Part shown: positions 5,992 to 10,211 of the stretch, one piece after another
Position numbering within the stretch: the stretch's first letter is position 1
Layout: each line of letters starts with the position of its first letter
NCBI GenBank assembly: GCA_964441705.1
Contig: CAYTWF010000086.1
Span: forward strand, 1-10,211
Length of the DNA: 10,211 bases
Reading direction: 5' to 3'
From: Eshraghiella sp964441705
GTDB taxonomy: Bacteria; Bacillota; Clostridia; Lachnospirales; Lachnospiraceae
The notes under the pieces: generated by a model
Told to the model about the DNA's origin: nothing
The model's database searches: none
What the model saw: only the letters and a program-made list of their open reading frames with translations
Position numbers and translations under genes: made by a program

Positions 5992-7359
5992 CTAGAATCT
6001 GAAATATAAAAATGGGTTATAGCTTTCTCCAACAAGAAATGCAAGGCTTAATATGAATATGAGGATATATAAAATCCATCTTACTGCCCCCTTGTGTACT
6101 GTATTCTGACGTTCCTTAATAACTGCAGGAATAAATGCAATTACCATAAGGGCACCATAGCCTGCCAGATATGACAGACTTGTCCAGTCTGCCGCAATTC
6201 CCGACGCTCCGAACATTACGCCAAGGTACGCACCTGCCTCTCCAAGTGAGTTGGAGAAAAAGAACACCCAGCCAATTACTACTATAATAAATGTAATTAC
6301 CACTCTTATCACAGCTGGTAATTTTTCCATATATTTTTTCAAAACAAATTTTTCAATAATAAGAAGGATTCCATAATACAGTCCCCATATTACAAAATTC
6401 CATGCGGCACCATGCCAGAGGCCGGTAAGTGCCCACACAATGAACAGATTAAGCACCTGCCTTGCTCCACCCTTACGGTTACCACCAAGGGGGATATATA
6501 CATATTCTCTAAACCAGGTTCCAAGTGATATATGCCAGCGTCTCCAGAATTCCGTGACGCTTCTTGCACAGTATGGTCTGTCAAAGTTCTTAGGGAAATG
6601 AAAGCCCAGCATACCGCCAAGACCTATTGCCATATCTGAATATCCGCTGAAATCATTATATATCTGCAGCGTGTATGCCAGGGCGCCAATCCACGCAGTT
6701 GCTGCAGACATTTTATCAAGTCCAAGTCCCACAATCTGTGTATGGAGAGCACCAATACTGTTGGCCAGAATAACCTTCTTGGCAAAGCCCTTAATAAATA
6801 TGGCTACTCCATTGGAAAAATCCTTACCTGTAAAGCTTCTGTGTGTAAGCTGTTTTTCTATGTCCTCATATCTTACAATAGGTCCGGCAATAAGCTGTGG
6901 AAACATTGTAATATACACTGCAAATGGAACAAATCTGCTCTGTGAACGGCTGTTCTTCCTGTATACATCAATTAAATAGGACATTGCCTGAAATGTATAA
7001 AAAGATATACCTATTGGTAATGCCAGCTCTCTATTGGGAATTGTCCAGCCGGTAATGCTGTTAATACTTGTTACAAGAAAGCCTGAGTATTTAAAATAAC
7101 CGAGAACAAACAGGTTAATGACAATACCCAGTGCAAGTGTTCCTTTTTTATGATTAATGTCTATGTCTCTGCCAATATAATAGTTCAAAAGAATACTTAA
7201 GAACATCAGTATAACGTATACCGGTTCTCCCCATGCATAGAATATAAGGCTGGCAATCAAAAGAAGCCCATTCTTCCACGCAATATCCCTGCACAGATAA
7301 TACAGCACCAGAGTTATTGGAAGAAACACAAATAAAAATGTAAGACTGCTAAATATCAT
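5992..7359 (-). CDS. MBOAT family membrane O-acyltransferase (AlgI/DltB-like)
   Basis: This 455-residue polytopic membrane protein has about ten or more hydrophobic segments. It should carry acyl groups, probably acetyl, from a cytoplasmic donor to an extracellular acceptor system. Motifs seen are YAWGEP (41-46), LPIGISFYTFQAMSYLIDVYR (114-134), FPQLIAGPIVRYEDI (153-167), NDFSGYSDMAIGLG (235-248), FWRRWHISLGTWFREYVYIPLGGNR (271-295) and LTGLWHGAAWNFVIWG (311-326). His316 in the LWHG motif is the predicted catalytic histidine, and His276 is the second conserved one. Length is normal for the AlgI group. The ATG at 7359 has AGGAG (7372-7368) 8 nt upstream, overlapping the stop of the DUF4358 gene. 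It is followed directly by a DHHW gene, the usual pairing. The glycan acceptor is not encoded here. Confidence 0.96.
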   Translation of the reverse strand: MIFSSLTFLFVFLPITLVLYYLCRDIAWKNGLLLIASLIFYAWGEPVYVILMFLSILLNYYIGRDIDINHKKGTLALGIVINLFVLGYFKYSGFLVTSINSITGWTIPNRELALPIGISFYTFQAMSYLIDVYRKNSRSQSRFVPFAVYITMFPQLIAGPIVRYEDIEKQLTHRSFTGKDFSNGVAIFIKGFAKKVILANSIGALHTQIVGLGLDKMSAATAWIGALAYTLQIYNDFSGYSDMAIGLGGMLGFHFPKNFDRPYCARSVTEFWRRWHISLGTWFREYVYIPLGGNRKGGARQVLNLFIVWALTGLWHGAAWNFVIWGLYYGILLIIEKFVLKKYMEKLPAVIRVVITFIIVVIGWVFFFSNSLGEAGAYLGVMFGASGIAADWTSLSYLAGYGALMVIAFIPAVIKERQNTVHKGAVRWILYILIFILSLAFLVGESYNPFLYFRF

Positions 7360-7370
7360 TTATGCCTCTC

Positions 7371-7844
7371 CTAACCTGTAATGCTTTCTGTAAATGCCTT
7401 CTCAACAGCCTTGGCATCAGCAGCTACTACATATATTAAATACTGTCCCTTTTGCTCCAGAACGCTGTTCTTAAGCAGCTCATACTGGTCCGCAGCATAG
7501 GACTTAAAAAGCTCTTCATTGGTCTTTCTCTGACCATCAATATATTTGATGATGGAATTTCCCTGTTCATTATCCTTAAGCTTAATAATAAGCAGTGTTT
7601 CACTGTTCATTACAGTCTCATGTCCATAATATATAACTCCATCATAATCGTTAACATTAATTCCAAAATCTTTTTTTACTGCTGATGCGTCAAACTGCTC
7701 CATACCGTCAAGCTCCAGAGTACTGCTCACCTGCGTAAGAATATTGTCTACGGACGTATCTATATAATGATTCTGGCGGCTTACTACCAGAATAAATGCA
7801 GCAATTAATGCCACCACTATAAGCTCTTTGATTCTCAGTGTCAT
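7371..7844 (-). CDS. DUF4358-like small membrane-anchored protein
   Basis: The 157-residue product has one N-terminal hydrophobic segment (about 7-22, no lipobox cysteine) and a soluble extracellular domain with alternating strands, including DYDGVIYYGHETVMNSETLLIIKL (66-89) and a C-terminal GQYLIYVVAADAKAVEKAF. This fits DUF4358, a family of unknown function often found in Clostridia; I assign it from pattern memory, without a profile search. Its start overlaps the stop of the SGNH gene by one base (TGATG), and the MBOAT gene begins 11 nt after its stop, so it is physically locked in the acyltransferase cassette. An accessory role in the acylation complex is inferred, perhaps comparable to the non-enzymatic helpers of alginate acetylation. 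Confidence 0.82.
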   Translation of the reverse strand: MTLRIKELIVVALIAAFILVVSRQNHYIDTSVDNILTQVSSTLELDGMEQFDASAVKKDFGINVNDYDGVIYYGHETVMNSETLLIIKLKDNEQGNSIIKYIDGQRKTNEELFKSYAADQYELLKNSVLEQKGQYLIYVVAADAKAVEKAFTESITG

Positions 7845-8755
7845 CAGCTTATCCCCATCTCTCTTACAAAGTCATTCATCCATAGCAGATACAGGCTTTT
7901 GGCAAAATGAACGCCATCCTTGGAATACATATCATAATGTGCTGCAAAAAGAGCTGAATCCTCGTTGTAGCCAACTCCCAGTTCAACACACATCTCTCTA
8001 ATACGCTTATTATATGCCGGAACACGTCCAAATCTTTCCTGTGAGGCTACAGCCCCAGCGGTTACAGGCATAAGTCCAACTACTATAATCTTCGTATTGG
8101 GAAGAGCCGACTTAAGCGTCTTAATATTCTGTGTATACACAGCAATAAATTCCTCAAGCCAATGGTCAGCAACATCTATCTCATTAAGTCCATAATGAAT
8201 TACAAGAATCTTGGGATTATAGCTGATGATTGCTGGAATATTTACTCCAAGATGTCCATCAAGCCTTGCTCCAATCTCTGCAATAACATTACCCTTATTA
8301 ACAATATTATAATCACTAAAGCCTGTCATAATTGAATCACCCACAAAAAGAGTGTCCGCAAAAAGCTCCTTAAGTGACACAGTTCCACTGGCAACACCCT
8401 CTGCTGCCAATGCCGAGGCCGCCGTATCCACATAATACGGAACATAGCACTCCTGATTACTGGTAACAAAATCACCGGTTGCCTGAGTTGGTTCCTGGGT
8501 CGGCTCCTGGGTTGGCTCGTCCATCGGTTCCACTGTTGGTGTTATATCCCCAGTCTCCTGCGGTGGTACACTCTCTCCTCTGATATTCTGTTCAACTGAC
8601 TGAACATCCTGCTGGTTAAGTGCCTCCAGATAGGATTCGCCCTGACTTGTATCTAATCCGCTTTCCCCTGTGTCAGCTGCAAAAGCACATACAATTATCA
8701 TTACACTGATAACTATAATCAGGGTCATCGGTAATATTTTAATCTTTTTATTCAT
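7844..8755 (-). CDS. Membrane-anchored SGNH/GDSL hydrolase with Pro/Thr/Glu linker
   Basis: The 303-residue protein has an N-terminal membrane anchor or signal (about 7-26), a low-complexity Pro/Thr/Glu/Gln linker (about 62-93, with three EPTQ units), then an SGNH hydrolase domain (about 130-303). The four SGNH blocks are visible: Ser141 in FVGDSIM, Gly162 in AEIGAR, Asn191 in IHYGLNEI, and Asp280/His283 in SKDGVHF. It is therefore expected to be an active extracellular esterase or acyltransferase acting on an acylated surface polymer. ATG at 8755 was chosen over an in-frame TTG at 8761, which sits only a few bases from the weak GGGA. The start overlaps the upstream SGNH gene by 8 nt, and the stop overlaps the DUF4358 start by one base. 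It resembles the upstream SGNH protein throughout the catalytic domain, including MCxELGV and the DG-H ending, so the two are paralogues. Confidence 0.92.
   Translation of the reverse strand: MNKKIKILPMTLIIVISVMIIVCAFAADTGESGLDTSQGESYLEALNQQDVQSVEQNIRGESVPPQETGDITPTVEPMDEPTQEPTQEPTQATGDFVTSNQECYVPYYVDTAASALAAEGVASGTVSLKELFADTLFVGDSIMTGFSDYNIVNKGNVIAEIGARLDGHLGVNIPAIISYNPKILVIHYGLNEIDVADHWLEEFIAVYTQNIKTLKSALPNTKIIVVGLMPVTAGAVASQERFGRVPAYNKRIREMCVELGVGYNEDSALFAAHYDMYSKDGVHFAKSLYLLWMNDFVREMGIS
8483..8518 (-). repeat. Three 12-bp coding repeats (EPTQ linker)
   Basis: Three consecutive 12-base units, nearly identical (third-position type changes only), encode EPTQ-EPTQ-EPTQ at residues 80-91 of the SGNH protein, preceded by a related EPMD. 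Together they form a flexible spacer between the membrane anchor and the catalytic domain. Copy number could vary between strains by slippage, without a frameshift because the unit is a multiple of three. Confidence 0.85.
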
Positions 8756-9800
8756 TGTCAATTCCCATTGTGATAATCATATCCTTAAGCCAGTAATCCT
8801 GATAAAAGGCTTTTGTAAGGTGAAGCCCATCGGCTCCAAATACCTCCTGATGAGATATCATATACTCATTGTTGCTATAGTAATCCACTCCCAGCTCAAT
8901 ACACATCTCACATAAATCATAGTCATACTCTCCAATATAGGCAAATCTTGGCTGCTGGTCCACAATTGTATTGGCTACAGGAAAAATGCCGCTTACAATA
9001 ATTCTGATTCCCGGAAGGTCCTTCTGAACTCTTTTTATCAGTGAGCTGTACTGCTCAATAAACTTAGCTCTGCCAGCCTCCGTTGTGGTCAGTGTATTAA
9101 CTCCATAATGTATAACCAGAACATCTTTGTCAGATGCTTTACTTATTACTTCATTATAATAGTTCTTCTCAAAATAGTCCAGACCCTCACCAATCTCTGC
9201 TGTAATCTGGTTCTGTGGAATAAGCTCATTGGTATATAATGCCTTAATCTGAGAATCACCTGTAAATGCAACTCTTGCATATACCTGGTCATAGCTGGTC
9301 TTACCAGCTTCAATTCTGCTGATTATGTCCTTCTGTGTCTGCTCATCAGCCGCTACTGTCACATATGATGGTGCATATGCAAAAGAGCGGATATTCACTG
9401 CATCTACAGTAAGAACCGCATTACAATTCCCATACTTGAACATGAGAGTATTACTGCCCTCCACAAGCGGTGTACCATCATCCAGAATATTACAGGTATA
9501 ATTATCGATTTGCTGAGAGGAGCCATCTTCAAAGACTGCCTCAACATTGAAATTATCCCTTAGTGCAACTCCACCTGCATACAAGGTTCCCCCTGTATAT
9601 GTCACTGTTATTTCATTAACACTTTCATTAACACCTGGTTGTGGATATTTTTTATCTCCCGTATAGCTGCTGCCACCAATCCCAATTAGGGGGCTGTCAA
9701 ATATTATGCCCGTAAAAAGAATAAGACAGAGTACGGTGCAGGCCGCAGCAAGTACGACTCCAAGAATTATTGCTGCAGCTTTTTTACCACCATTCTTCAT
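8748..9800 (-). CDS. SGNH hydrolase-like protein with N-terminal Ig-like domain
   Basis: The 350-residue protein has an N-terminal membrane anchor (about 8-34), a strand-rich segment (about 62-135: ITVTYTGGTLYAGG...VEAVFEDGSSQQI...LMFKYGNCNAVLTVDAV) resembling a bacterial Ig-like domain, and an SGNH domain (about 170-350). Catalytic candidates are Ser183 in FTGDSQIK, Gly204 in AEIGEGL, Asn235 in IHYGVNTL and Asp324/His327 in ADGLHLTKAF, so all four block residues are present. It should act outside the membrane, with the Ig-like module probably holding or binding the polymer (inference). It starts 14 nt after the rho stop; AGGAG (9816-9812) merges with that stop codon and lies 11 nt from the ATG. 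No separate promoter was seen, so transcription probably comes from rho. It is a paralogue of the next SGNH gene but with a different N-terminal half. Confidence 0.9.
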   Translation of the reverse strand: MKNGGKKAAAIILGVVLAAACTVLCLILFTGIIFDSPLIGIGGSSYTGDKKYPQPGVNESVNEITVTYTGGTLYAGGVALRDNFNVEAVFEDGSSQQIDNYTCNILDDGTPLVEGSNTLMFKYGNCNAVLTVDAVNIRSFAYAPSYVTVAADEQTQKDIISRIEAGKTSYDQVYARVAFTGDSQIKALYTNELIPQNQITAEIGEGLDYFEKNYYNEVISKASDKDVLVIHYGVNTLTTTEAGRAKFIEQYSSLIKRVQKDLPGIRIIVSGIFPVANTIVDQQPRFAYIGEYDYDLCEMCIELGVDYYSNNEYMISHQEVFGADGLHLTKAFYQDYWLKDMIITMGIDNE

Positions 9801-9814
9801 TGTTAGCTACGCTC

Positions 9815-10211
9815 CTAGACAATCCTTGTCTTTTTCACCATCTGGCATAATTCAGCATTATTTCTTGTTCTTGAGAACATATCAATAATTCTCTCAACTG
9901 CGTCATCTGAACGCATGCCATTAAGTGCTTTTCTCATAATATCAACTGCTTCCTGTTCCTCTTTGGTAAGCAGCAGGTCTTCTCTACGTGTTCCCGATTT
10001 AACAATATCTATTGCAGGGAAAATACGGCGCTCTGACAGCTTTCTGTCAAGTACCAGCTCCATGTTACCTGTTCCCTTAAATTCCTCAAATACAACATCA
10101 TCCATCTTACTTCCAGTCTCAACAAGGGCTGTTGCAAGAATTGTAAGTGAACCACCCTCACGCATATTTCTGGCAGCACCAAAAAATCTCTTAGGCATGT
10201 GAAGTGATGCA
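9815..10211 (-). CDS. rho: Transcription termination factor Rho, C-terminal part (5' end outside window)
   Basis: Rho is a hexameric RNA-dependent ATPase/translocase that ends transcription at unstructured RNA. The visible 131 residues are the C terminus of the motor domain. The frame stays open to the window edge (ASLHMPKRFFGAARN), so the Met at 10198 is internal. Near-invariant segments are visible: PKRFFGAARN, GGSLTILATALVETGSKMDDVVFEEFKGTGNMEL, then LSERRIFPAIDIVKSGTRREDLL. The R-loop region and conserved arginines of the subunit interface lie here. The C terminus ends in KKTRIV with a TAG stop that forms part of the ribosome binding site of the next gene. Position upstream of rpmE is classical in Firmicutes, although here six genes intervene. 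Primary-sequence and RNA-binding domains are outside the window. Confidence 0.98.
   Translation of the reverse strand, partial: ASLHMPKRFFGAARNMREGGSLTILATALVETGSKMDDVVFEEFKGTGNMELVLDRKLSERRIFPAIDIVKSGTRREDLLLTKEEQEAVDIMRKALNGMRSDDAVERIIDMFSRTRNNAELCQMVKKTRIV

Noticed and set aside
8483..8518. Short tandem repeat as CRISPR or a regulatory iteron
   Set aside because: Units are 12 bp without spacers, in frame, and encode a plausible EPTQ linker inside an SGNH protein.

Overview
The window looks like a chromosomal segment of a Gram-positive anaerobe of the Clostridia, most likely a member of the Lachnospiraceae. The evidence is the protein families (DUF1385, DUF4358, DHHW and MBOAT proteins), strong AGGAGG-type ribosome binding sites, a C4 zinc-ribbon L31 and moderate GC content. 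The species cannot be named from what is visible.

Layout, right to left, because nearly everything is on the minus strand: the 3' end of rho (9815-10211, cut by the window edge); two SGNH/GDSL-type hydrolase genes in tandem; a small membrane-anchored DUF4358 protein; an AlgI/DltB-type membrane O-acyltransferase (MBOAT); a DHHW-family AlgX/AlgJ-like protein; and an ABC-type AAA ATPase. A strong promoter (TTGCAT-17-TATACT) and a leader of about 120 nt then precede rpmE (ribosomal protein L31). A terminator-like hairpin follows rpmE, and then come DUF1385 (YqhQ-like), prmC and prfA in overlapping order. An intrinsic terminator (607-644) closes the minus-strand set. At the left edge a convergent plus-strand gene enters from outside the window. 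It is the C-terminal nuclease half of a DUF1016/YhcG-type PDDEXK protein and is visibly more AT-rich than its neighbours.

Functionally there are three blocks. (1) Gene-expression housekeeping: Rho (transcription termination), L31 (ribosome), RF1 (stop-codon reading) and PrmC (methylates the RF1 GGQ glutamine). This grouping is common in Firmicutes. (2) Between rho and rpmE sits a cassette that by family membership should move acyl (probably acetyl) groups across the membrane onto, or off, an extracellular glycan. The MBOAT would pass the acyl group through the membrane, the DHHW and SGNH proteins would act outside, and DUF4358 is a likely accessory. The genes are tightly packed, several are joined by fused stop/ribosome-binding sites, and the first follows rho by 14 nt, so rho-linked transcription is likely. 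(3) The orphan ATPase and the YhcG-type nuclease fragment look like accessory genes.

No rRNA, tRNA, CRISPR array, insertion sequence or clear attachment site was seen. No gene-free stretch exceeds 300 bases. The most notable points are the acylation cassette at the rho-rpmE junction, the two diverged SGNH paralogues, the structured RNA around rpmE, and the possible defence or mobile region beyond the left edge.
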